Below the pieces are notes generated by a model. It searched no databases. It was not told the origin of the DNA and worked only from the letters and a program-made list of their open reading frames with translations. The translations under genes were made by a program, and so were the position numbers. DNA of 64,000 nucleotides from JALUZX01 sp964561605 (GTDB lineage: Bacteria; Planctomycetota; UBA1135; JALUZX01): positions 259,087-323,086 of the forward strand of contig CAZLQD010000029.1 of NCBI GenBank assembly GCA_964561605.1, written 5' to 3'. This document shows positions 16,389-23,797 of this stretch, piece by piece. Numbering within the stretch: position 1 is the stretch's first letter; each line of letters begins with the position of its first letter.

Positions 16389-16413
16389 GAAGATCAAAAG
16401 AACATGAAGAAAA
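16389..16413 (-). promoter_or_regulatory. Candidate PhoB box upstream of the phosphate porin
   Basis: On the coding strand the segment begins TTTTCTTCATGTTC and continues TTTTGATCTTC: two T-T-x-A-T elements 11 bp apart. It matches 18 of 25 positions with the segment upstream of pstS (5629-5653). It lies 53 bp before the porin ATG and stands out as AT-rich in a GC-rich surrounding. The -10 region cannot be fixed by eye. Confidence 0.45.
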
Positions 16414-16430
16414 GGAGAAGATTTTTTCCT

Positions 16431-18287
16431 TCATCTCGACTTCCCGTCCTTCTCCAGAAGGAGGAGGCGAAGCCTGGTCGTAGGTTTCCCGGGAAGAACC
16501 TGGAGGACCTGGCTTCCCAGGAAACGGTGGTTCGGGTCGGCCGGACCGGGCCGGTCGGCGGGGAGGAGAACCTGGAAACGTCCCGGACCCGCCCCTTCCA
16601 GGGGGAAGGATTTCCCGTTCCAGGTGAGTTCGGGCGGGGGGGAAGGGGGCCGGACTTCCAGGACGATCTCGAGGGGGGATCTTTCCAGGGCCTTGGGAAG
16701 GCATCCTTCCACACGGAAGGGAAGTGTGCGGCCCGGTTGGTCTTTTCCGGCCCGGAACAGCTCGAGACTGGAGCCTCCCTGAAACCGGTAGACCAGGAAA
16801 CCCACTTGGAAACCCTCCCGGAAACTCCCCAGCCGGGCCGCCGGGACGGCCACGAAGCCCAGGAGGGTCTTCACGGCCTGCTCCAGGGTGGCGGACCATT
16901 CCTCCGTGACGGGGAAGACCCGGTCGGCGAAGGTGGGAAGGCCCCGGGCCACAGGGACCAGGAGGAGGTCTCCTTCCGGGGGGGTCCGGGCCAGCTCCTT
17001 CAAGCCGGTGATCCACCGGGCGGGGTCCTTTCCCACCAAGGCTGGAAGGACGGTGATGTCGGGCCTCTTCTCCTGGAGGGCCAGGCGGAAGCGGAACTCC
17101 AGGAGGGGTTCGTCTTCCGGGAGGAGGACCCGCAGGGCCGTTCCTGCGGGAAGGCGGGCGGCGAAGGCCAGGGCCCGGGAGACGGCCCGGTCGGCCTTCA
17201 GCCTGGCTTCGCCCTCGCGGTATTCCCGGGAGACCGCCCAGGGCAGGGAGACCAGTGCCCCTGCCAAGAAGAGGAGGGCCCCCGCCCGGGAAGGGAAGCC
17301 TCTCCCCCTCGGGAGGGACCAGGCCGCCGCCGAGAGGGGGGCCAGGAAGGTGAATGCAGGAAGGAGATATCGGACCTGGGGGAGCTTCCAGGGGAGGTAG
17401 CCTCCCGCCCAGAAGAGGAAGAGCAGCAAGGCCCCGAGGAAGGCCGTCCTCCTTTCTCTCTCCAGGTCCGGGAGGGCCCCTCCCCAGAGGAGGGCCGCCC
17501 CGGGGAGGAAGAGGAAGAGGGGGCCCTCCCGGCGGAGATAGAAGGAGAAGGTATGGAGGATCCCTCCGGGGGAGAAGGTGAAGGCCCGGGTGTAGGGGCC
17601 CGGGGTCCGGGCGAGGATGGCAAGGACGCCCAAGGCCAGGACAAGGAGGGCTGCTGCGGCAGACAGGAGAGCGATCCTTCTCCTTCCGAGAGAATACTGA
17701 TATCCGCATAGGATGAGAAGGGCCGGGGCGGTGAAGAGAGCCGTCTCCTTGAGGAGCCCTGCCAGGAACAGGAGGAGGAGAGTGGAGATCCACCGCCTCG
17801 AGAGAAGGGCCAGGTAGGCCCAGATCTCCAGGACGGCCAGGAGGAGTTCCTGCTTCATCAGGGTGTGGGCGTTCTCCAGGAGGCCCGGCGAAGCAAGAAG
17901 GAAGACCCAGGCGAGCCAGGCCCTTCCGCCGAGCCGGGCGGCCAGGCGGCCCGTTCCCAACAGGAGGAGGGCCAGCAACAGGAGGTTTCCCCAGAAGAAG
18001 AGGTCCAGGCTTCGGCCTCCCAGGCGCCAGAGCAGGTGCTGGTAGGCCCAGTAGAGGGGGTAGAAGCGTTCCGGCCTGAGACGGGATGCTTCCTGGATCC
18101 AGGCGGCGGGATCGGGGGCGGCGTCCAGTCTCTCCAGGACGTGGAGGTTGAATCCCAGGTCGTGGAGAGGATGGGCCTCGGCCCCGGAAAGCCTGGGCCA
18201 GAGGAAGAGGAAGGCCAGGGCGAGGGCCCCCAGGATTTCGAGCCATAAGGCCCTTCCCGGCTGAGAGTTGGGGTGGAATCCGCCCAT
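16431..18287 (-). CDS. GT-C-like polytopic membrane protein (ArnT/PMT-type glycosyltransferase candidate)
   Basis: 618 residues from ATG 18287, chosen because the first hydrophobic helix (LWLEILGALALAFLFLW) starts soon after it; no clear Shine-Dalgarno precedes it. About nine to ten helices fill residues 15-370. The first extracytoplasmic loop holds HPLHDLGFNLHVLERLDA, the position where GT-C enzymes carry acidic catalytic residues. The remaining 250 residues form a soluble extracytoplasmic domain. This is the topology of GT39/GT83-like transferases that move sugars or aminoarabinose from polyprenyl phosphate, but no family signature is strong enough to name a substrate. The 94-bp gap to the porin carries the porin promoter, so the two are probably separate units. 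Confidence 0.6.
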   Translation of the reverse strand: MGGFHPNSQPGRALWLEILGALALAFLFLWPRLSGAEAHPLHDLGFNLHVLERLDAAPDPAAWIQEASRLRPERFYPLYWAYQHLLWRLGGRSLDLFFWGNLLLLALLLLGTGRLAARLGGRAWLAWVFLLASPGLLENAHTLMKQELLLAVLEIWAYLALLSRRWISTLLLLFLAGLLKETALFTAPALLILCGYQYSLGRRRIALLSAAAALLVLALGVLAILARTPGPYTRAFTFSPGGILHTFSFYLRREGPLFLFLPGAALLWGGALPDLERERRTAFLGALLLFLFWAGGYLPWKLPQVRYLLPAFTFLAPLSAAAWSLPRGRGFPSRAGALLFLAGALVSLPWAVSREYREGEARLKADRAVSRALAFAARLPAGTALRVLLPEDEPLLEFRFRLALQEKRPDITVLPALVGKDPARWITGLKELARTPPEGDLLLVPVARGLPTFADRVFPVTEEWSATLEQAVKTLLGFVAVPAARLGSFREGFQVGFLVYRFQGGSSLELFRAGKDQPGRTLPFRVEGCLPKALERSPLEIVLEVRPPSPPPELTWNGKSFPLEGAGPGRFQVLLPADRPGPADPNHRFLGSQVLQVLPGKPTTRLRLLLLEKDGKSR

Positions 18288-18483
18288 GGGGGACAAGGCT
18301 AGGGGGGGGGCTTCGGCAACGTCTAGCCTTTTCTTCCCTCCTCGGGGGTTCTTTTGAGGCCTGGCGGGGGCAAGGAGTGGAAAGGGGGCGGAATCTGGTT
18401 CAAGTCTGGGCACGAAAAAGGGAAGGTGTCCACCAAGATGGGACGGATATCGAAAAAGAGCTTGCACTGAGAGGAGGGAAAAT

Positions 18484-18514
18484 GGACAATCCCTGCATTC
18501 AAAGGACAATTCCC
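18484..18514 (+). promoter_or_regulatory. Direct repeat GGACAAT(T)CCC, candidate operator
   Basis: GGACAATCCC at 18484 and GGACAATTCCC at 18504 are exactly 20 bp apart (two helical turns), in an AT-richer stretch 40-70 bp before the regulator start at 18553 and about 200 bp before the divergent membrane-protein gene. Suited to a dimeric DNA-binding protein, possibly autoregulation by the Fis-type HTH protein encoded next door. Confidence 0.35.
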
Positions 18515-18552
18515 TTCTAGGAAGGCTTTGACACACAGACCGGAGCTAGGGG

Positions 18553-19914
18553 ATGAGCTCAGTCTTTTTTCTCCCGGGACAAGAAAGGCCCTTGGCAAGC
18601 AGGCTGGAGGCCTTGGCCCGGGCGGGGATCCAGGCGGAAAGCTGGAACGGGGAGGAAGGAACCCTCCTTCTCCTCCTTTCTTCTCAGGAGGAGCTGGAGG
18701 AGATCCAGGGAAGGCTCGAAGGGGAGACATCGGGGGTCTCCTTGGTCTGGATCCTCCCCGGCGGGGATTCCTATCTCTGGGAGCAGGCGGGCCGGATCGG
18801 GGGGGATGCCTTCGTTCCCTTCGAATCGGGGGACCAGGGGCTCCTTGGAGGAATCGAAGCCGTCCAGGTCGCTGCGGCGGAGCGGGAACTCTGGCTCCTG
18901 CCCTGGGAGGAGGCTCTTGCCCCCCCACCCGGGATGGGACAAGGGAAAGGCCGCCTGGGGGCTGGATGGAGGAAGATCTTCGTCTTTTCCGGGAACGTCG
19001 CCTTGGAGGGTGAGGAAGGATCGGGCCGGACCATCCTGGCCCGGGCCCTCCACAGCCTCCGACGCCCCGAGGGGCCCTATGTAGTCCTGGACGCCGGGGC
19101 CCTCGAGGAGAGGGAACTCCTGGATCTCTTCCTGGGGCGTACCTCCGGGGAGCGGGGGCTCCTGTCCAGGCTCCGGGGAGGGACCCTGGTCCTCAGGGAT
19201 CCCCAGAAGATGGGCCACTCCGCCCAGGCCGCCCTCTACGCCTGGCTCCACAGGGAGAGGGAACGCAACGGTGGCGCCGAGGGGGGAATGGTGAAGGTAG
19301 TGAGCCTCGTCCCCAGGAGCCTGGCCTCCCTGGCCTTGGAAGGAGAGTTCAACCGGGCCCTGGCTCTCATCCTGGAAGAACGCTCCCTGAGCCTCCCCTC
19401 CTTGAGGGAGCGCAAGGGGGAGATTCCCGCCATGGCCTCGGCCTGGTGCGCCGCTCCGGGCAGGGGTTGTTGTCTCTCCCTCTCGGCGGCGCGGGCCCTC
19501 CAGGGGCACCAGTGGCCGAGAAACGCTTCCGAACTGGTGGAAGTGCTGGAGGCAGCCTTCTCGCGGGCCGGGAGGGGGAGCACGATCCTCCCCATGCATC
19601 TTCCTCCCCAGTTCCGGGCCGCCGAGGAGGGCCCCGACAGGGAGGAACTCTACCTCCTTCCCAGGCTCGCCCCTTCGGGGCAATTCCCCAGGCTCAAGGA
19701 GTTCCGGGAGAAGGCCAGGCTCCAGGCCGAGCGGGTCTACCTCCTGCGCGCCCTGGAGACGGCCGGGGGGAAAGTTACGGAGGCCCGTAAGATTGCGGGG
19801 TTCTCCAAGAGCACCTTCTACGCCCTGTTGCAGAAACACGGCCTCCTTCCTCCCAGGAAGAGGGGGAAGGCCGGAAAGGGCGGCGGCGGCTCCTACTCAG
19901 AAGCGCCAGGTTAG
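18553..19914 (+). CDS. Degenerate NtrC-type enhancer-binding protein with Fis-type HTH, ATPase-dead
   Basis: 453 residues. The order is that of sigma-54 activators: an N-terminal receiver-like region (1-110), an AAA+ region (about 140-350) and a C-terminal Fis-type HTH (about 402-432, ALETAGGKVTEARKIAGFSKS). Catalytic features are lost: Walker A is GEEGSGRT (153-160) with Arg159 for Lys, Walker B is TLVLRDP (211-217) instead of TLFLDEI, and the sigma-54 contact loop GAFTGA is missing. The receiver-like part shows no conserved phospho-acceptor Asp. It therefore probably binds DNA but cannot remodel sigma-54 polymerase; a repressor or architectural role is likely. Its last 18 bases overlap the end of the convergent FadL-like gene. 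Confidence 0.75.
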   Translation: MSSVFFLPGQERPLASRLEALARAGIQAESWNGEEGTLLLLLSSQEELEEIQGRLEGETSGVSLVWILPGGDSYLWEQAGRIGGDAFVPFESGDQGLLGGIEAVQVAAAERELWLLPWEEALAPPPGMGQGKGRLGAGWRKIFVFSGNVALEGEEGSGRTILARALHSLRRPEGPYVVLDAGALEERELLDLFLGRTSGERGLLSRLRGGTLVLRDPQKMGHSAQAALYAWLHRERERNGGAEGGMVKVVSLVPRSLASLALEGEFNRALALILEERSLSLPSLRERKGEIPAMASAWCAAPGRGCCLSLSAARALQGHQWPRNASELVEVLEAAFSRAGRGSTILPMHLPPQFRAAEEGPDREELYLLPRLAPSGQFPRLKEFREKARLQAERVYLLRALETAGGKVTEARKIAGFSKSTFYALLQKHGLLPPRKRGKAGKGGGGSYSEAPG

Positions 19915-21093
19915 GCCGAAATCCAGGGAGGTCACGGAAACGGCCGACTTGAGCCGGTAGGTCCCGCCGGAGGAGTTCTCCTCCAAGGTGTTCCGGAACC
20001 CGTGAACCAGGGCCAGGTTGAACGTGATCTCTTCCGTGGCGTCCCAACCCAGGCCGGCCGTGAGGTGGTGCTCCACTACGGCGGGAAAGCCTATGACCCG
20101 GAGGTGCTCGTAGGAGAGGCGGTTCATGCGGGGGCCTTCCATGGAGACCGTCCCGCTGGGGTCCCAGCCGTCGTGGTCCCTTACGGGATTGCGTGCGTAG
20201 TTGTATCCGCAACGCAGTCTCAGCCGGGGCGCCACCCTGTACTCCATTCCGAGGCCGAAGACCCACTGGCTCTTCCAGTCCAGCTCCTCGTAGCCCCTGG
20301 CGCCGTGCCAGTCGATCCAGCGGAGGTCCGCTTCGAGGAGGAGCTTTCCGCAGGCCCTCCAGGAAAGGCCGAAGCCCGCCTCCTGGGGGTTCTCCAGGGT
20401 GAAGTCGTCCCGCAGGCCGTCACCGTCGAAGTCCCGGACCCTCTCGTGGTCCACGGGCTGGGGGGTCCGGTAGGAAAGGCCCAGGGCGAAGTCTCCGAAC
20501 TTGTAGAGGCCGCCCAGGTGGGCGCCGAAGGCGTAGTTGTGGGCCTCTCCCTGGCCCAGGTCGGCCGAGTTGAAGTCGATGTCCAGGCCCAATCCCAGGG
20601 AAAGGGCTCCCAGTCGGTACGCCACGGCGGGGGAGAACTTCATGGCCATGAGGTTGGTCTTCTCCGCCTGGGGATCCCTGTTCCTGTAGTCCACGCCCAT
20701 CCCGCCGATACCCACGGCGGCCAGGCCGAAGCTCCAGTCCTTCCCCAGGGCGGTCCGCAGGGCGAGGGCCGGGGCGGGGGAAGGGGGGACCCGGCTCGAG
20801 GCCTTCCAGTCTCCCGTCCCCGCCGGTGGGGGAGGCTCCTGGACCCGGGCCTTGGTTCGGGGGATGAAGAAGCTCGCCCCGAAGTGGAACTGCGTCCCGG
20901 CGATGGTGGTGAGGGTGGCCGGGTTGGCGAAGACCGCCGTGACGGCGCAACAGGGGGCGGCGATCCCCACGCCTCCCATGGAGCGGGCGTAGGGGCCGAC
21001 CCCGATGAGCTTGTCCCCGTTGGTGGCCCGGAGGGAGGGAAGACAGAGGAGGAGGGCTGTGAAAAGGAGGAGGATGTGGCTGTGTCGTCTCAT
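19897..21093 (-). CDS. FadL/OmpP1-family outer-membrane transport protein (copy 1)
   Basis: 398 residues. Signal peptide to about residue 23 (LLLCLPSLRA), then the FadL N-terminal hatch pattern ATNGDKLIGVGPYARSMGGV and FANPATLTTIAGTQFHFGAS. The rest alternates beta-strands of an outer-membrane barrel and ends in an aromatic residue (FGLTWRF), the usual barrel C-terminus. FadL proteins pass hydrophobic molecules (fatty acids, aromatics) sideways into the outer membrane. It is a tandem paralogue of the gene at 21206-22405, sharing nearly the whole N-terminal 60 residues; the ligand may differ. It follows copy 2 by 112 bp on the same strand. Confidence 0.82.
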   Translation of the reverse strand: MRRHSHILLLFTALLLCLPSLRATNGDKLIGVGPYARSMGGVGIAAPCCAVTAVFANPATLTTIAGTQFHFGASFFIPRTKARVQEPPPPAGTGDWKASSRVPPSPAPALALRTALGKDWSFGLAAVGIGGMGVDYRNRDPQAEKTNLMAMKFSPAVAYRLGALSLGLGLDIDFNSADLGQGEAHNYAFGAHLGGLYKFGDFALGLSYRTPQPVDHERVRDFDGDGLRDDFTLENPQEAGFGLSWRACGKLLLEADLRWIDWHGARGYEELDWKSQWVFGLGMEYRVAPRLRLRCGYNYARNPVRDHDGWDPSGTVSMEGPRMNRLSYEHLRVIGFPAVVEHHLTAGLGWDATEEITFNLALVHGFRNTLEENSSGGTYRLKSAVSVTSLDFGLTWRF

Positions 21094-21205
21094 GCCCGTC
21101 TCTTTCGCCGGGAGTTCCGAGAAGAAGAGGGAAAGAAAAGAGGCAAAAGCATAGCGGGGCGGACCCGGGAGTCCACCCCGCCGCGAAAGAGAAGGGAAGA
21201 GGTTC

Positions 21206-22405
21206 TCAGAACTTCCAGGTGATGCCGAAGTCCAGGGAGGTCTCGTCCAGGGTGGAGACCAGCTCGATGGCTCCGCCGGCGGACTTCTCCTTGATCTTGT
21301 TCTGGAAGCCCCGGACCACGGCGAAGTTGAAGGTCACGTCCTCGGAGACGTCGTAGCCCACGCCGAAGGTCAGGTGGTGCTCGACGATCCCGGGGAATCC
21401 CACGATCCGGAAATACTCGTAGCCGAACTGCCCCATGGTGTTGCCGGCCACTTTCTTGGTTCCCGTGCTGGGATTCCACCCGTCGTGGTCGTGGACGGGG
21501 TTGCGGCCGTAGTTGTAACCGCAACGGAGCCTGATCTGGGGGGTGACCCTGTATTCCATGCCGATGGCGAAGACCCACTGGCTCTTCCAATCGAAGTCGT
21601 GGTAGCCCTTGGCGCCGTACCAGTCGAGCCACTTCACGTCGGTCTCCACGAGGAACTTGGGAGTCGGTGTCCAGGAGATCCCGAAGCCGAATTCCTGGGG
21701 ATTGGCCAGTTTCAGGTTGTCGTACCGCCCGTCGCCGTTGAAGTCGTAGACTCTTTCGTGGTTGACGGTCTGGGGGGTCCTGTAGGTGGCGCCGAAGGCG
21801 AAGTCGCCGAACTTGTAGAGGAGGCCCAGGTGGGCGCCGAAGGCGTAGTTGTGCGCTTCACCCGCGCCGAAATCGGCGGAATTGAAATCCATGTTCAGGC
21901 CCAGACCAAGGGAGAGATTTCCCATCTTGTAGGCCACGGCCGGGGAGAACTGCATCACCGAGAGGTTGGTGTTGGTGTTCATCGGGTCCTTGCCGCGGTA
22001 GTCCACGCCCATCCCGGCCACTCCCACGGCGGCGAGACCGAAGCTCCAGTTCTTGTCGATGGGCGTGCGGATGACGATGGCCGGCACGGGGAAGGGGGCG
22101 TCCTGGCTGTTGCCCGTCCAGTTGCCCACGCCGGCGGGAGGAGCGGGGGACTTCACCCGGGCCCTCGGGCTGGGCATGAAGAGGCTCGCCCCGAAGTCGA
22201 ACTGGGTCCCGGCGATGGTGGAGAGGGTGGCCGGGTTGGCGAAGGCCGCCGTGATGGCGCAACAGGGGGTGGCGATTCCCACGCCGCCCATGGAGCGGGA
22301 GTATGGTCCAACGCCGATGAGCTTGTCCCCGTTGGTGGCCGAGAGATTCGGCGCCGCCAGGAAGGCGAGACCCAGGGAGGCTGTGAGTAAGGCTTTCTTC
22401 TTCAT
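21206..22405 (-). CDS. FadL/OmpP1-family outer-membrane transport protein (copy 2)
   Basis: 399 residues from ATG 22405, which has AAAGGAGA about 6 bases upstream and is followed directly by a signal peptide (KKKALLTASLGLAFLAAPNL, cut near SA). Then ATNGDKLIGVGPYSRSMGGV and FANPATLSTIAGTQFDFGAS, as in copy 1. Later strands such as NYAFGAHLGLLYKFGDFAFG also match copy 1 closely. The C-terminus is LDFGITWKF. Upstream paralogue in a tandem duplication, probably first gene of a two-gene unit. The 223-bp upstream region (22406-22628) is AT-richer and should hold its promoter; no clear consensus box was seen. Confidence 0.82.
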   Translation of the reverse strand: MKKKALLTASLGLAFLAAPNLSATNGDKLIGVGPYSRSMGGVGIATPCCAITAAFANPATLSTIAGTQFDFGASLFMPSPRARVKSPAPPAGVGNWTGNSQDAPFPVPAIVIRTPIDKNWSFGLAAVGVAGMGVDYRGKDPMNTNTNLSVMQFSPAVAYKMGNLSLGLGLNMDFNSADFGAGEAHNYAFGAHLGLLYKFGDFAFGATYRTPQTVNHERVYDFNGDGRYDNLKLANPQEFGFGISWTPTPKFLVETDVKWLDWYGAKGYHDFDWKSQWVFAIGMEYRVTPQIRLRCGYNYGRNPVHDHDGWNPSTGTKKVAGNTMGQFGYEYFRIVGFPGIVEHHLTFGVGYDVSEDVTFNFAVVRGFQNKIKEKSAGGAIELVSTLDETSLDFGITWKF

Positions 22406-22628
22406 GGGCGTCTCCTTTGGGAAGAGCAGCACAAAGGGAAAAGGGGAAAGGCTGACTTCGATCGTCGCCAACCCCAATGATTCGATGGAAAGGGAAAATT
22501 CCCCTTTTCTTTCCAGGGAAGCTGGAAAAGTTTCTCAAGAATTCGTTTGTTAGGAAAAAAACGGCCATGCTCCCTCCAGGCCCTCCCCTCGCCTTCGGGA
22601 AGGGCTGGATTTTCGGAAAAAGGTAGGT

Positions 22629-23417
22629 TCAGCCGCCGATCACCCTCCTCACCCGGAAGGGCTTCATTTTCACGGTCTTCCCTTCCAGAACCCGAACATC
22701 CGGGATCATGCGGATCCTCCGGATCCACTCCTTCCGGCCCGGCGGTTGGATCCAGAGCTTGTAGTTTCCCGGCGGCAGGCCCTGGAAGAGGAAGCGCCCC
22801 TTCTCGTCGGTCCTGGTCTCCACGGCCCGGTCCAACTTGGGCGGGGCGTCCAGGATCCCCGGCAGGAGGGAGCGGCCCGTGATCTGGACGGCCCGGACCC
22901 GGGCTCCCGCCAGGGGGCGGTTTCCCCAGAGGATCAGGCCCTCGAACCCTCCGGCGGCCTCCCCGCCTTCCCTGGGCAGAAGGGGCCCCTTCCCCTCCAG
23001 GAGGCCCCGGATCTCACCCTGGGGGAGGACCAGGGTCCAATGGTCCCCTCCCTCCTCCAGGATCCTGCACCGGAGGACACGATCCCCCCCCTTGGGCAGG
23101 AGGACGTCGGGAAAGGTCTTTCCAGGGCTCTCCCCCCGGGCGGCCAGGGAGAAGCGGTTCTTGGGTATCTCCAGGACCACCCGTCCCTCCTCCCAGCTCT
23201 TCACCCGGCAGGGGACGGGCGGCCCGCCCCCTTGGAGATGGAGGAAATAAGGAAAACGTGTATGAGAGGGGGCGGGCCTGGAGGAGGGGCGGGCCGGGCC
23301 GATGGAGGAGGGTCCTCCCGGCGAAGGCGGCCCGGGGGATGGGGGGATGCTTCCGCGGCGGGATGCGCCCGCACAGGATCCCAGGAGGAGAAGGGCGGCG
23401 AGGGCGGCGTGCTTCAT
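22629..23417 (-). CDS. Lipoprotein with carboxypeptidase-regulatory-like domain
   Basis: 262 residues from ATG 23417, overlapping the preceding cytochrome stop (ATGA). Signal with lipobox ALLLLGSC, Cys at 15. A proline/serine-rich linker follows, then a middle domain of about 90 residues (VKSWEEGRVVLEIPKNRF), and a C-terminal domain where NRPLAGARVRAVQITGRS, RTDEKGRFLFQGLPPGNYKL form the CarboxypepD_reg-like (transthyretin-like) fold. Last gene of the respiratory operon, so it may be a structural partner anchoring or docking the complex; no enzymatic motif is seen. Confidence 0.65.
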   Translation of the reverse strand: MKHAALAALLLLGSCAGASRRGSIPPSPGPPSPGGPSSIGPARPSSRPAPSHTRFPYFLHLQGGGPPVPCRVKSWEEGRVVLEIPKNRFSLAARGESPGKTFPDVLLPKGGDRVLRCRILEEGGDHWTLVLPQGEIRGLLEGKGPLLPREGGEAAGGFEGLILWGNRPLAGARVRAVQITGRSLLPGILDAPPKLDRAVETRTDEKGRFLFQGLPPGNYKLWIQPPGRKEWIRRIRMIPDVRVLEGKTVKMKPFRVRRVIGG

Positions 23418-23797
23418 CTCTTCTTTCTCCTTCCGGGAAGAACCTTCAGGAAGGCCGCCAGGTCCCGGATCTGGGAGGGAGTGAAGTTGGCCTTCCAGGA
23501 AGGACACGGTCCATTGGTTCCGCCGCCTGCGAAGAGGCGTTCCAGGTCCCGGGCCGTCTTGTCCTTCCAGGGGGCCAGGTCGGACGGCCCGGGAGTGATC
23601 TCCCTGTTCCAGCCCAGGCCGTCTCCCCGGCCGGTCCGGCCGTGGCAGGCCGAGCACCACCTTTCGTAGAGGATCTCTCCCCGCCGGAGGGCGTAGGGCC
23701 GGGTTTGCGGGGCGGGAGGAATGCGGGTCTTTCCGCCGCAAGCCGCCAGGATGGCCGAGGGAAGGAGGAGGAGCAGGAGGTTCCTGTGGGGCGTCAC
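23414..23797 (-). CDS. Monohaem c-type cytochrome lipoprotein
   Basis: 127 residues from GTG 23797, which has AGGAGG about 6 bases upstream and overlaps the octahaem gene stop (GTGA). Lipobox AILAAC with Cys20; haem motif CSACH at 48-52. The body resembles a short class I cytochrome c (GEILYERWCSACHGRTGRGD, TPSQIRDLAAFLKVLP). The usual distal Met in the GGG-xx-MP segment is absent (GGGTNGPCPSWK), and the protein has no Met besides the start, so another ligand or a five-coordinate haem is expected. Likely a membrane-anchored electron shuttle between the octahaem subunit and a downstream acceptor. Confidence 0.82.
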   Translation of the reverse strand: MTPHRNLLLLLLPSAILAACGGKTRIPPAPQTRPYALRRGEILYERWCSACHGRTGRGDGLGWNREITPGPSDLAPWKDKTARDLERLFAGGGTNGPCPSWKANFTPSQIRDLAAFLKVLPGRRKKR

